A DNA stretch of 64,000 bases. Origin: Lingula anatina. Lineage: Eukaryota; Brachiopoda; Lingulata; Lingulida; Lingulidae. A program made the translations under genes and the position numbers. The notes below the pieces were generated by a model, which made no database searches, was not told the origin of the DNA, and saw only the letters and a list, made by a program, of their open reading frames with translations. Each line of letters begins with the position of its first letter. The first letter of the stretch is position 1. The stretch spans positions 48,654 through 112,653 of the forward strand of contig NW_019775838.1 of assembly GCF_001039355.2 (NCBI RefSeq), read 5' to 3'. Of this stretch, positions 11,676 through 23,922 are shown piece by piece.

Positions 11676-13482
11676 TCTGGCTGAGCTTTAATTAAAATTT
11701 ACATGAAGTACACTCATTACCCAATAAGACCTGTGTCCAAATTTTTCGTCAATATAAAAATGCAATTCATTTTAAGGATGCCATACATGTGGGTCAGACC
11801 ACTTGAGGAAGCACTTAATTTGTTGTAGTGAACCGCAGCCTCTTCTCGCACCCCGTGCCCGGCCGTGGCTCTCTCTCGCACCTGCACCTCTCCATACAGA
11901 CTCGTTCTCCGCTGCACGATGTCTTAACAGGTCGAAGCTCGCCGTGGAACTGTGTTGTGATATGTGGGTGAGCTGGCGATTCCCAGTTCTCTCGCACCGA
12001 CCCACACCGTCCTGCGTCGTGGCTCAAACTATTCAGCGTTTACTCACTTCCGCCAGGTGGCGTAAGGGTCGCAGTTCGGGAACTGCTTCCGGCACAAAAC
12101 ACCTCTTTACAACAACTGCTTTCTCAATTTCGTGTATAATCACACAAACTTAGTTTTTCCACAACCTATATTTGCCTGTGCTAAAAATCCTACAAGCCAT
12201 GGACCCTTGCTACATGTACTTCTCGTCTGTCTGTCTGGTTTTGGGGGTGAACGTCTCCTGGCTGGGTGCTACATGGGCGCTGACATATTTTTGAGGCATG
12301 ATGGGTTGAAAAGAAAATAATATTTTTATTATAAATTTGATGCCAGTTGTTACTTAGAATGATTTTTCAAAATTTTGAATATATCTCAAAGTATATCTAA
12401 AAGATGTTCAAATTCTAATACGGTTATAGGAGAATATTTCAGGACATTTGCATGACAAACCACTTCGACTGACTTTTTAAACTTTTGAACTGGTAGTATC
12501 TAAAATGCATTGGAACCATTCAAAAATGTTTTACAACAATTATTCACCAAAATTTTGGCAGTATTGATTTGTTTTGCTATGATTATTAGAGGTTTATATC
12601 AACAAATCAGCGGCGTTAAAAACGGAAGAACGTCATGGATAGCGTAAACAAAATTCAAAATCCAATATGGCGGCATATCCAAATTTGAGGAACACCGCTG
12701 TATGATCAGTGATTTTTTGTGTTCTACATTTTCACAGTTTATTGAGATAGTCATATTATCTTTATTTAAGTAACATTGGAGGTAAGGATAATTTTGAGTT
12801 TGTCCTGTTATTATCAAGAACCTTTATTTGCTAGATTACCCGATGACTTTGAAATGTTTTCGTTGTCATACTCATCATCATTACATGAAATCATGGATTT
12901 AATTTTAATGTACATGACAATATTAGTATTATCAAGTTACAGCCAATCACATAAACAACTACATATAATCATATTTATATAAGAATTGCAAATAAATAAT
13001 ATATACAATGAGATATTTAAAAGTAGATGTTTCATACTATGTTAACGTGAAATTAAATGGAATGTATAAATTGGGGAGATGCCGCATGAGTTTTTTTCCA
13101 TTTCGTTTGACTTTGTTGGGGCCAGCTATTTACATAGGACATAGATTTTTGACACTTTTTCAGTATCCTTCAACCCCCACCCTATCCTATAACCCTTTGC
13201 TTTTCAAAATCTTTTAAAAATTATGTGGTGACTTTGAGCTGTCTCTGCTATTCAAATTGTTGTCATCCCATTTGCCAGAGTTTTAAACTAGTTAAATAGC
13301 AGTGACACTGATCAAAGTTACCACATAAATTAAGATACTGCAAAAGCAAAATTTTAAGGAAATTAGATTGATATTGGTATGGAACTGTAAACAGTTTCAA
13401 GGATGCATTAAGAAATTATTGTGATAAGATTATCTTTACTTTCCATGCTGGCATATATTCTAGATTTCAGGTAAAAGACAAA
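11676..13482. promoter_or_regulatory. METTL25-CIP2A head-to-head intergenic region with GC-rich core
   Basis: Between the divergent METTL25 and CIP2A start codons lies about 1.8 kb. The part at about 11,830-12,095 is clearly richer in G+C and CpG than its surroundings and is a likely (perhaps shared) promoter. The CIP2A start codon sits 13-17 nt after a splice-acceptor-like TTCTAGATTTCAG (ends about 13,470), so CIP2A probably has an upstream non-coding exon in this region. The remainder (12,300-13,450) is AT-rich and I see no gene in it. Confidence 0.5.
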
Positions 13483-16400
13483 ATGGAAGCCACTGCGTGT
13501 GTGAAGGCAGTTGTGGCAGCTGCAAACTGCTACAGAAACAATAAAAATGAGGGGAATCTCACCCAGCTCCAGAGGCATTTAGATGTAAGACATGCAATTT
13601 TGTCTATTTTGATAAGGAATTTCTTTGAACATTCATGTAATCATGTCTTTGATTTTAAGGTGAAGTACTTCCTTCCATATGTGATTTAACAGTTTTTATT
13701 AACAGAATAGAAAGTTGACTTTCCTTTATACTTTAAACATAGATAGATGTTTGGCTGTTGTGATTTACTAGTAAGAAACTCTCATAAAGTTATAGTGATT
13801 AGGATTTGGTATGATTAAATTAACATTAATGTTCTTAATCTATCTTTTAACAAGGTGCTCATCAGTATCACTGGGAAGGGATCATCCCTGAAGTTCTTTG
13901 ACCCGAAGCAGCTCCTCCCTACAGAATGTCTCAGTTGTCTGGTGGACGTCCTCTCTGACCCTCAGACCAAACCCTCCTTGGCTCTCAAGACAATGGTGCT
14001 ACTCAGCAACTTAGGTAAGTCATAGACTGGCATGGAAATTGCACTTATGATATGGATGTAAGTAACTTAATGTCATGGAGATTGCACTGATGATATGGAT
14101 GTAAGTAACTTAATGTCATGGAGATTGCACTGATGATATGGATGTAGATCTTAGTATTCAACTGATTGTGTCCATTTTTAAGCCAGGCACTGTGTTAAAC
14201 TTGTTTACTTATATTATGTATTACATTTGTTTATATATCCACTATATCAACAGTGAATAGATCTTATGGTTTTCTTATAAACTGCACCTACAACAGAACT
14301 CATGAGTCCATGTGATATCTTAGCCAGTCGTTAAATATTTTTACTTAGTAAATCTTTTTAACATTGCAGCAAATGACAGTGAAATCCGTCACATGTTACA
14401 TTCTGTGTTTCACCTGACGTCGTCATTAGCAGCGTTCTTACGCTTGAGCGGGGCCACACCTGCAGACAGATGCTCAGTACAGGTGAGAGCAGTGAAAGTG
14501 ATACTTTGTTTTTGTTGAAAATTACTGCTTGTTTTGTCTTGTCAACTGTCTTGTTAGACATCTTGTCATGACTCAAGAATTGATTTTTAAATTTTTAATA
14601 TTTGTAAATATTTGCTTTACCAGTTGTAAACTTGATGTTGAATCAACATTTAAAATAGACTGGAACATTGTACAACATTGTCTAATGCAGGTTTTGTGAG
14701 ATGAATAAGGAAGTTTGATAGAAGAGTAATATTGTCAAGGCCATTGGCTAGATGTCCAGTTGCATAGAATGTAATTGTCATATTTTTATCATGTTTCTAT
14801 TTTGTTATTTCTATTGTTTTCTTTCTATTGTGTTTCTATTGTGTTACATCTTTTGTGTCATTTCAGTGCATGGAACTTCTCCAAAGAATTACCTACAACA
14901 GCAAAATATCTTACCAGGAAACATATGTTGAAGATTTGATCAATTTTGTTGTCAAGCACATGTAAGTAATGAATATACAATTAACATGCATTTATTTGAA
15001 ATTAACAGATCTGTTATGTATTTATACATGGATAAGCACTGGCTGTATAGTTTAAGGTAAATGAATAATTAAAACATTTTATTTATAAATGTGCAAAGTG
15101 TATGTATTATATATTATTTACAAAATGATGACAACTGAATATCATTTACATTTTCATTTATCTATGGTCCAGTCAAGGTAAAGAGACTGACATGAGCCAA
15201 GCATGCCTAGGGTTGTTTGCTAACATGTGCAGGCATAACTTCTCCATACAGACGCATGTGAAGAACTTGGTAAGATATTAACATGGTGTTATTATGTGTA
15301 AACCTAGAGTTGACCTACCTCCTATCTTGGGAAAAAGATTTATGGCTGCATTTGTCCTAATGGTTGTTTAGAATGAGTAGGTCACAATGGCTACTACGCA
15401 CTAACTCCATGGGGACTATCATTATCTCTCGTTTCCTATGATGTATATAATCACCAAATTTTCTTTATTATACTCAATGCCTGGGGGGGGAGTTAGTCTG
15501 TTAACTTCATTGCATTCAACCAGAGTCTCTGTGGTATAAGTGTGCACTAGCTATTGCAACCCAACTCATTCTGAAGTACGTTTAGTATAAACATACGTAT
15601 CTTGAAATTTGATTTCATTGTTGTGAGGTGTTAATATATTCTTTAGCTGAATAGAAGAGTTGTTTTTGTAAAGATTAAATCCATTATTATATATTATTAT
15701 CAGGACAACATCAAAGTGATCTACAAGACCCTAATCTCCTACTTGTCCCATAAGAATCTGACTATGGTGGTGTTTGCCCTCTCTGTACTGGCCAGTCTCT
15801 GTATGCATGAAGATCTGGGAGAAAAGGTAGAAAATAAGAGAATAACATTGTGGCATTAACTTAATTGTGTTAGGAGAAATATATCTATTCAAATCAGTTA
15901 CAAATACTTGATTGAAATGATTGTCTGAGGACTTAGAAAATTAAAAGCCATTTTTATTTTATCCTTGTACTTAGCTGGGAAACCTGTATACTGCATCTCC
16001 ATCTTTGTTTTAAGAATAAAAAGTGCACTAATTTTCTACAAATTTCCAAATAAAGGAACATCTGCTATGTAATGTAAACTGGGATCTTATCTTGTATTTT
16101 AGCTTTTCAACTCAAAGAACATTCACCAGACATTCCAGCTGATCTTCAATATCATAGTGAATGGAGAGAGCAGCCTCACTCAGCAGTATGCAGTGGATCT
16201 GTTCATTGATCTCATCAGAAACCCTAGGATACAACACTCACTAGCAATGTAGGTGGCAGCACTTAAAACACATGATGAAAACCTGGGGAAGATAGATTTT
16301 ATATTTACCAGGTTTTTACTCTCAATAATTAAAGTTTAATAAGCAAATAAATAAATAAATGAATAAATAGATAAAACTGCCAGACATTCATACTGGCAGT

Positions 16401-19400
16401 TATGAAAACTTTGCCAGGCCAAATGTGTTTTTCCTTAACTGACTAAATTCATAAGGAAAGCTCTTAAAATTGTTGCTGGTGTCATGGAGTGACTGAACAC
16501 TACTTTCTATCAGTCCATGCAAATTTTATTGGCCATGACTTGTAGGTCTAACAGTTTCAGCATAACTGTAAATTGAGATTAGATTTTTCACAAACTGTTT
16601 TGAGAAAATAGACATTATGTAGGAAAGAGCCAAGTTTCTAAAAATTTGAATGTACTAGTTAGCAGTAATTATTGTTTGATGCCCAGCAGCAACTGCAGCA
16701 GTTTGTTAAACTCTTAGACTATCTGTAGTTCTGAAACTTATGATAATATATTGATACTGATATTGTGTTAAATGTAAGTGAGCTATTGTAGGTGAATTAC
16801 CCTGAGGCTGTGAAGAAACCAGGTGAGACACTGAGGCACTGGCATCAGCCATCAGTGCACCTTTTCCACTTGATTGTCTGGTCAGATATGTTTGGTATGT
16901 CTTCCAGGTATGACTATTTAGGGGAATGTATCAAGCAGGTTTTAGGACTGTTGTCTTCTGCCGAAGCAGAGTGCGTAGCAAAGGTTGGTTGTGAAACATT
17001 TGGATGTGTTTTTGCCTAATGCACACAAGATTAGAATGGTAGAAATTAAAAAATATAAAGTCATTCTGTAATATGGGAATTATGTTGAAATATTTTCACT
17101 TTCACTTATTCTTTTTATCTTAATTTCACCATTATGAGAATCCTTTATTGTCATTATGTTTTGACTTTCAGATTTTAGAGCTTCTCCTGGCGTTTACCTC
17201 TGTACAAGGTGTGAGAGGGAAGATCTGTCTGGCAGTCATGGACTCCCCCTATTTGAAAGTCATGTCCCCTAAAACCAGCACCCCGGCCCAGAAGAGGTCT
17301 TCCCAGACCAACAAGACGCAGGCGTTCTTTGCGTTGGTGCACTGGGGAAGTCAGTCAGTGGACGTCGCAGACAACACTCCTATGCTGGCACTGGAGTTAC
17401 TGAAAGAAATCTATGAGGTACTGTCTGTTGTGTTGGTATGTTCTGCAGTAACAGTTTTGATAGAAGCATGATTCAACTGCAGGGTACCGCTGTCGAAGTT
17501 GCGAGCACTTGTTCTTTGTAAGGACCTCTTAATGACGTAAACATTTGCATCAAGTGGGTGTGAATGTGATAAGTATCAGTTTTGTGATATCTGTCATCTA
17601 AAAAAAATATATATATTAATTAAAAATGCGTTGAAAAAGTTTTGTTTGAATACATGTTGTAAATGTTTTGTTTTGTCATATTTCCAGGAGATGATAGATT
17701 CCAATCTTCTCACCAAGCTGTCACCCAGACTTGACGTCTCATTGCCAATGGTTACAGAGGTTCTGATGTCACAGGTAGACAGCAGCGTGAACCTCAAAAA
17801 GAGGTGCAAGAAAATTGTAAAGGCCATCGAATTATTGAGTGATATCCTTTAGTTTGCTGATTTTGACAAAAGTTTGTCTATCAATTCAAAGTGAGTTCTT
17901 GTAGGGCATGTTCTTTTAACTTGTTAACTTTATCCTTATATATTGTGAGTTGAGTAAGATGAAAAGTAGTATGATATAATTATGTTTAAAGAAATAATTT
18001 TGTTTAAAGAATTGATTTCCTTGACTGTGATCACTGCTGTGTGGAGATGCTAACATGAAGGCCCATGTGGCCGACTCGGTGGACACCAAGACGTGTCTGG
18101 ACTTACTGGACTACCAGTTTAACCACAACAGGATAGCCATCAACTTCAGCAGGAAGGCTACAGACCTGGATGACTGGAAGTAAGTGGATATTATACTGAA
18201 CTTTGTTTATAGGAAGCCGAATTATAAGTCTGAGTAGGAAAAGTAAACTTGGCCTAGTGTATTAAGTTGCTATTCAGATGGGACATCCATTTGAGACATC
18301 CATTGGCAAGTGGTAGCATGAACCATGTAAACATATCTTCAGTATATCTTTAAGTGCTATAACTCTCTGTCTAGTTTGTAGAAGAGTTAAAAATATTCAG
18401 CAACCATTTCAATATCTTTTCCTCTTCACTCCACAGTGAATCTGGTACAGATGTGGTGCTGTGTACCCTGGACTTCATGCTGAAAGCCAAGCGCTACGTC
18501 ACCAACATGGAGCAGGCTTTTACAAGAATTCTACAAGACTCTAAGGTGGTTCCTTTCCTGGCTGCTGGGTTAACGTCTGACGTTAGGACCAGAGTCCAGA
18601 CGTCTCTCAGGCTGGTCAGTGCAGGGGCAGCAGTAGAAGATTTTCCAAGCTTAATGTAAGAGGTTCTGTAATAACTTGTGTGTATGTGTGTTTGTTATTT
18701 GAATTTGTTGGTTGTCTGTGTGGTACTGTTACCTAGAATTATTATCATTATAAATGTGGGGAAAAATGAGGAAAAATCCGACCTTTGAACAAAGAATCTC
18801 AATAAAACGTTTTTTTCTTTCAGATTGGGAGATGCCATTGCAGCAATCAATTCAGGAAGGAAAGCTAAGCCTGAAAAATCCCAANTATTATTATTATTAT
18901 AAATGTGGGGAAAAATGAGGAAAAATCCGACCTTTGAACAAAGAATCTCAATAAAACGTTTTTTTCTTTCAGATTGGGAGATGCCATTGCAGCAATCAAT
19001 TCAGGAAGGAAAGCTAAGCCTGAAAAATCCCAAGGGGACACATTACCTAGCTCACACTACTCACAATCAGTATCAGGTAGAAGACATCACATGCTACGCA
19101 GTAAAGATACATGTATGGTTAAAAAATTCCAGAAATAAATTTTTTTCTTGCTCTTTATTATTATTTACGTTGCATTCTTAATGGCAGTCTTCTCCACTAA
19201 TGTTGTTAAGTGATTGAAAAAACTGCTTAGAAAATATCATAATTTTGCATGTCAGTAAGTATAACTTTTTGCGGGGTCAGTTTGTATTTCATTCTTGTCT
19301 ATTGCTTTCCTAGATGGTATTCTACAAGACAAGGAGAACCTGCCAAGCGTGAGGGAGTCCTGTAAGCCTCCTCCCAAGAAGAAGCCGTCCAGGTCCACTT

Positions 19401-22400
19401 CTGCCATGGATGCCTCCATACAGACTCTCATTGACAAGATGCAGAGCGGAATGGAGGTGGGTATTGCAGGCTTGATGTTTTTTTTTCTCCTATTTAAATC
19501 TGAAATTTGATTTTTCTTGGTGGTTTTATGATCTTAAGTGGTCCTAACACCTCCAATCATAAACCAACCAAGACATTTCTTCCTACTTTTTTTTTTCTTA
19601 TAACTCGAAATCACATCTGGTATTTTGAGCATGATACGTTAAAAGTTAGGTCCCTGGTGAAGTAAAACTTAAGATACTGTACTGCTTACATGTATAAATT
19701 CTCTCCCACCAGTACATTTTGTTGAAAAATCACTGTCTGTTTCTTGGTTTGTTTCAGTTAAAGGACATTAGGGGCTCAGAAATCATAGATTTATATGAAC
19801 ACAAACTTCAGTCCCTGCAGGTAACGCAAAATGAATGTTTTGTTTTTGTTTTCAAACAAATAGCATTTAACAATGAATTGATTTGGACAATGCTGGAAAT
19901 TATCAAAGGAACCATTTTCTGGGAATTTAAAAGGAAATGTAAATTTCTTTCTCTCTTACAGGGTTTTCAAAAAAGTATGTGCCATTGTAAAAAAGTCGCA
20001 ATAAATTTTAGAGTTATTTTTGATATTGACCAAAGTATAAAGTTATGCCTTTGTTTGCCCTTTTTACAGACCAAGGAAAACCACCTTCAAGATCTGCTGG
20101 AAGCGAAGGCGTTGGCTTTATCTCAGGCAGACAGACTTATCTCTCAGTACAGGTGTAGACGTGCACAGTCTGAGGCAGAGGTACGACAACACTTTGGTAC
20201 CTGTTTATCTCTCTAGCCATAGTCATTTTTTAACCCACCATCTGTCATTTGAGGCAGTAGGATGAAAGTGGGGGATATCTACATGGATAATATTAAAGGG
20301 ATAATAACTCGTCGTTTCGGCCAAAAAATGAATTTTCCTGGAGTAAACAAGAATTTTCGCATACTCCCCAATGGTTAACGAATCCATTTTTACATTGAAA
20401 GTAAGTCCCTGTTTTTTTTTCTAAAATGTTTGTTTTTTTGTTAAAATCTCTTAAGAGATTTTAACAGAGTATAGCCATCAATGGAGGACACGTGGTCTAA
20501 AGACAAGCTCAGATATCAGGATAATAGCTATAACTGCCGTTTTTGTGGTAAAACAGAATATATTATACTTCCATGAGTTATTCACAATGTTTTTATTGTA
20601 AAATATAGATCTCATACGAAGAGTTATTATCCCTTTAATAGACATGAAATTTCACAATAAAAAAGCTGGTTTTAAAAAGAATTTCTTGGTTAGAAATATG
20701 CTCCATGTAAGTATGACTTCATTACCTTCATCTAGGAAGGTACATTTTTAGTTATGTTAGTTCATCTTTCCATAAGCAACATTATGCAAAAAGCTATGGA
20801 TGGATTTTGATGACGTTTTCAGGGTAGATCAGAAATAGGCTTAAAAGTGATAAGATTTTGGTGGTGATCCATTGATTAATTAATGGTAATTGTTAATAAA
20901 TGGTAATTGTTAGTTAATCATTTGTTTTGGTGGATGTCTGAACTCTCTGTAACATGTTTCAGTTTATGTTTTAGAAGAAATATATACTATTTGTATTGTT
21001 TCTTGTCACAGGCTCACAAGCTGAGGTCTCTGCTCCAAGGGTCTGAGAAGAAGAGTGAAGAGTACAGGGAGCAATTGAATGATATGATGTTAGACAGGGA
21101 GAGACTTCAGGAGGAACTGGAGGGGGCTGTGCAAGAAAACACCAGGTTAAACACAATAGCAGAAGAACACAAGGAACTCTCTCAGCAGTTCACAGAACAG
21201 GCTCAGAGGTATTGACTTCTGTGGTTATATGATGAAATAATATATAGATTAAGACTTCTGTTTTATATTTACAAAAGAACAGTTACTGTATTTTGTTTAT
21301 AACAGTTGTGGGTCATGGATAACGTTCCCTAATGCGTGATCTTATTTTCTACAAAATAAAACAACAACAAAAAAATAAATAAATAAAATTTTAAAAAATG
21401 AATTAATTAAAATGAATAAGGAGTTTATAAATACTGCAGCAGTAAGGTATTACACCTGTTGTTTTCAGATTGGAGAATACTCAGAGGTCACTGTCCACAC
21501 TGAAGCAGGAGCACCAGACCATGTCTGAGATGCATGAAATGCTGAGACGGCACAACGAGACGCTGAAACAACAACATGATGTGTAAGGAAAAGTCTTCAG
21601 GAGTCTTCGTCGTAAAAGTCTTCAGGAGTCTTTGTCGTCAATGAGTACATCAGTATAATATTTATGGTGCACATTGTTGCCATATAGTGTGCATGGGTAT
21701 ATAGCTATACAGTTTTAATTTGAGAATCAGACCACAAACAGGAACAGTTTAATGATATTTGTGTGGATAAATAAGAGAAACCAGTTTCATGGGGAGATTG
21801 CATTTCATTCCTTTTTTTCTACACTCATTTTCCAGAGCATCAGAACAGCTTGTTGAACTTGAAGAAGAGAGAAAAAATCTTTCTAAACAACTCAAGGAGA
21901 AAGACAGTGCAGTAACAGGTAGGGAATGTTCATTATACAGTTGTTCTTAGAGGCTGAAGTTATGAAGTTCTGCTTAAGTGTCATTTTAACAGGTGCCATT
22001 TAAATCAAATGGTAGGATCTGCCCTCTGCTACCAATGAGACTTGGAGTAGATTTGTGAGGTAATTTTAAATAAATTTTCTCATTAACAACTGGCTTGTTG
22101 CACAGCACTCATGTTTTTAATGTATCATTTTTTTTTAATTTTAGAATTGACCAAAAATAATAAGAAACGTGAAGAACTACTTAAAAACTTGGAGAAAGAA
22201 AAGAAAGATTTAGAACAAGCGATTGATAAACTACGAACTGAGCTGGCAAAGACGGAACAAATGAAGAAAGAACTTCAGCATCAGGTACGGCCACGTTTCA
22301 CATGCACTGGTATATTAACCATTTATCATTGTGGTAGTATTTAAAAATAATGCCACATTGAGGTTGAGAATAACCTGTTCCAATAAGCAGCATTTTTTTT

Positions 22401-22826
22401 TTTTTGGGGGGGGGGGGGGGGTGAAGCAAAGCAAGTCCTTTAACACCAGAAGAAAATTTCTATCATTTGTTTTGTTTATCTCATCTTGACAGAAAGCCAT
22501 GGTCATGGACCATTTACTTGATGAGTTTCTTTTGTTATATTGTTAATTTTATGTTGTGAAAGTCGTGGTCATGGGATAATTACTCGATAAGTTCCTACTG
22601 TTTGTTTATTGTTCATTTGTGATGAGATAAAATCATGGTCACTTCCATTTACATGACCACTTATCTCCAGGTGAGCTCTCTAGAAGTCGTCTGCCACCAG
22701 CACGAGGCAGACCTGAGAGAGAAAGAGGCGATTATCAAGGATCAGACGGCAGAGATTGAAAAACACAACCAGATTGCTGCTCTGATACACAATCTCAGCA
22801 AAGGAAATATTCCAGAGATGAAGTGA
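13483..22826 (+). CDS. CIP2A: CIP2A homologue (cancerous inhibitor of PP2A, KIAA1524)
   Basis: Twenty-one coding exons join in frame: 13483-13584, 13855-14014, 14370-14482, 14867-14961, 15173-15269, 15704-15826, 16103-16248, 16908-16983, 17172-17417, 17688-17841, 18035-18179, 18437-18655, 18973-19076, 19314-19456, 19758-19820, 20070-20180, 21012-21208, 21469-21582, 21836-21918, 22145-22284 and 22671-22826. They total 2,787 nt, 928 residues (human about 905). Recognised blocks are [11 protein letters not shown], the [18 protein letters not shown] stretch, [27 protein letters not shown] and KQVLGLL of the armadillo-like N-terminal domain. C-terminal coiled-coil exons include [20 protein letters not shown] and [13 protein letters not shown]. 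In vertebrates CIP2A binds B56-PP2A and TOPBP1, and stabilises oncogenic phosphoproteins and broken mitotic chromosomes. Exon 10 to 11 uses an AT-AC intron. Exon 13 is partly duplicated beside an N. A poly(A) signal AATAAA lies at 23,313. Confidence 0.95.
14031..14146. repeat. 43-bp minisatellite in CIP2A intron 2
   Basis: About 2.7 tandem copies of a 43-bp unit that contains GATGATATGGATGTAAGTAAC, beginning some 15 bp after the exon 2 donor. Later copies are nearly identical; the first differs at a few positions. Confidence 0.85.
17842..18034 (+). other. CIP2A: U12-type AT-AC intron in CIP2A
   Basis: The donor reads ATATCCTTT, an exact match to the U12 donor consensus. Near the other end is TTCCTTGAC, an exact match to the U12 branch-site consensus TTCCTTRAC, and the intron ends in AC about 10 nt after the branch adenosine. 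Removing 17,842-18,034 joins exon 10 (one base left over) to exon 11 in frame. Reading on instead meets TAG within two codons, and no good GT donor is nearby. Confidence 0.88.
18746..19033. repeat. exact direct duplication around an N, probable assembly artefact
   Basis: A 139-bp stretch (about 18,746-18,884), comprising the end of an intron and 61 nt of CIP2A exon 13, is repeated without visible change at about 18,895-19,033. A single N (18,885) and a short ATT microsatellite lie between. Identity together with a join symbol points to unmerged contig ends rather than a real exon duplication. Confidence 0.85.
20293..20638. mobile_element. MITE with TTAA ends in a CIP2A intron
   Basis: Inverted termini TTAAAGGGATAATAACTC and GAGTTATTATCCCTTTAA bound a 346-bp element with no coding capacity. 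The interior (CTGGAGTAAAC, then TTAAAATCTCTTAAGAGATT) matches the copy at 58,395-59,053 and part of the one at 63,749-64,000. TTAA at both ends is the target of piggyBac-type transposases, but the family is inferred from that only. Confidence 0.85.
22394..22423. repeat. poly-T/poly-G tract
   Basis: A run of about 12 T directly followed by about 17 G within the last CIP2A intron. The length may be uncertain in the assembly. Confidence 0.9.
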
Positions 22827-23922
22827 CATTTCCCTTATCATAAGTCCAGTAATCAGTCACCTTTATTTTTAACATGGCCACCATTACATGCTTGATGGAC
22901 ATTTTATGTCAAAGATTTGTTAAAAACTTGATCTGAGTAGCATTAATATATTATGTGGCAGTCTGTCTTCCAATGTCGTATTTCATGATAAACCATTATT
23001 TATCATCATCAGATTTATATTTCATTATTGATAATGAAAACATGAGCTGTTTTCTGAATATCAGGTTTCCCAGCAAGGTGTATAAAAACATTGTACTGTG
23101 TATTATCAATTTCAGACTTTTAAGATGCCTGTATGAATGTGTTCATGTAAGAAATAGTAAGTATTAATAGTCAGCAACACACATGCTCTATTCATATTTT
23201 ATTGTATAAATTGTCTGTGTCTGCACCCATTCTGAAAACAATTGGAATGTTCTGAAGCTTATGATACCACATATATTAGGTATAACATTTTAAGAGAATG
23301 TTCAGTCTGATAAATAAACTGGTGAACAGAAATGGGTCTTTACTAATTCTTGTTATTTCTCAACAAAAAAGATACACTTTTCTATGTCACACAGCCAAAG
23401 CTACACCTTCACTGCTGATCTTTAATAATTGCACTAGTTCTGCATTTGTACTTTATCAATGAGCACTTATTGGTATAACTGTCAAAGTACCTGCCTTCTG
23501 TAATTGTTCCCAAAATTATTTCTTTTCGTCACAATAAGTTCTTTATTAGCACTTAAAAATATAATCTTTACATCTAATGAAATGATCACATGGCATCTTG
23601 GAAGCACTTCAGGAGTATCATTCAAATATCACATTTGTTTGCCTCTGCTTTAAATATTACATGTTTAAATTGGCAAGTGATCACAGCTAGGCATTTCTAT
23701 TTCTCTATAATGAATATCTTCCTTGTCTATGAAAAGACTGCTTCAGCCCATCACTTGGAAATTTTTGACTGCTGAATTTGACACGCAATATTCATTGCTG
23801 TGTCAAACTTAAAACATTTAGTAATATGTATAGTAGTATGAGCATTCAGTAATAATCTGGAAGACCAATACATGGGAACACATGCATTAGTTCTCTTCTT
23901 AGAATACAAGTCACAGATGTCT
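22827..23922. terminator. convergent 3' regions of CIP2A and the coiled-coil gene
   Basis: The CIP2A 3' UTR runs to a canonical AATAAA at 23,313-23,318. The facing minus-strand gene has AATAAA (plus-strand TTTATT) at 23,542-23,547. The predicted transcript ends are therefore some 200 bp apart and need not overlap. No other gene seen here. Confidence 0.6.

Noticed and set aside
11803-12153. Overlapping open frames on both strands upstream of METTL25
   Set aside because: A GC-rich promoter region lacks stop codons by composition; the frames overlap in all directions and have no conserved motif.
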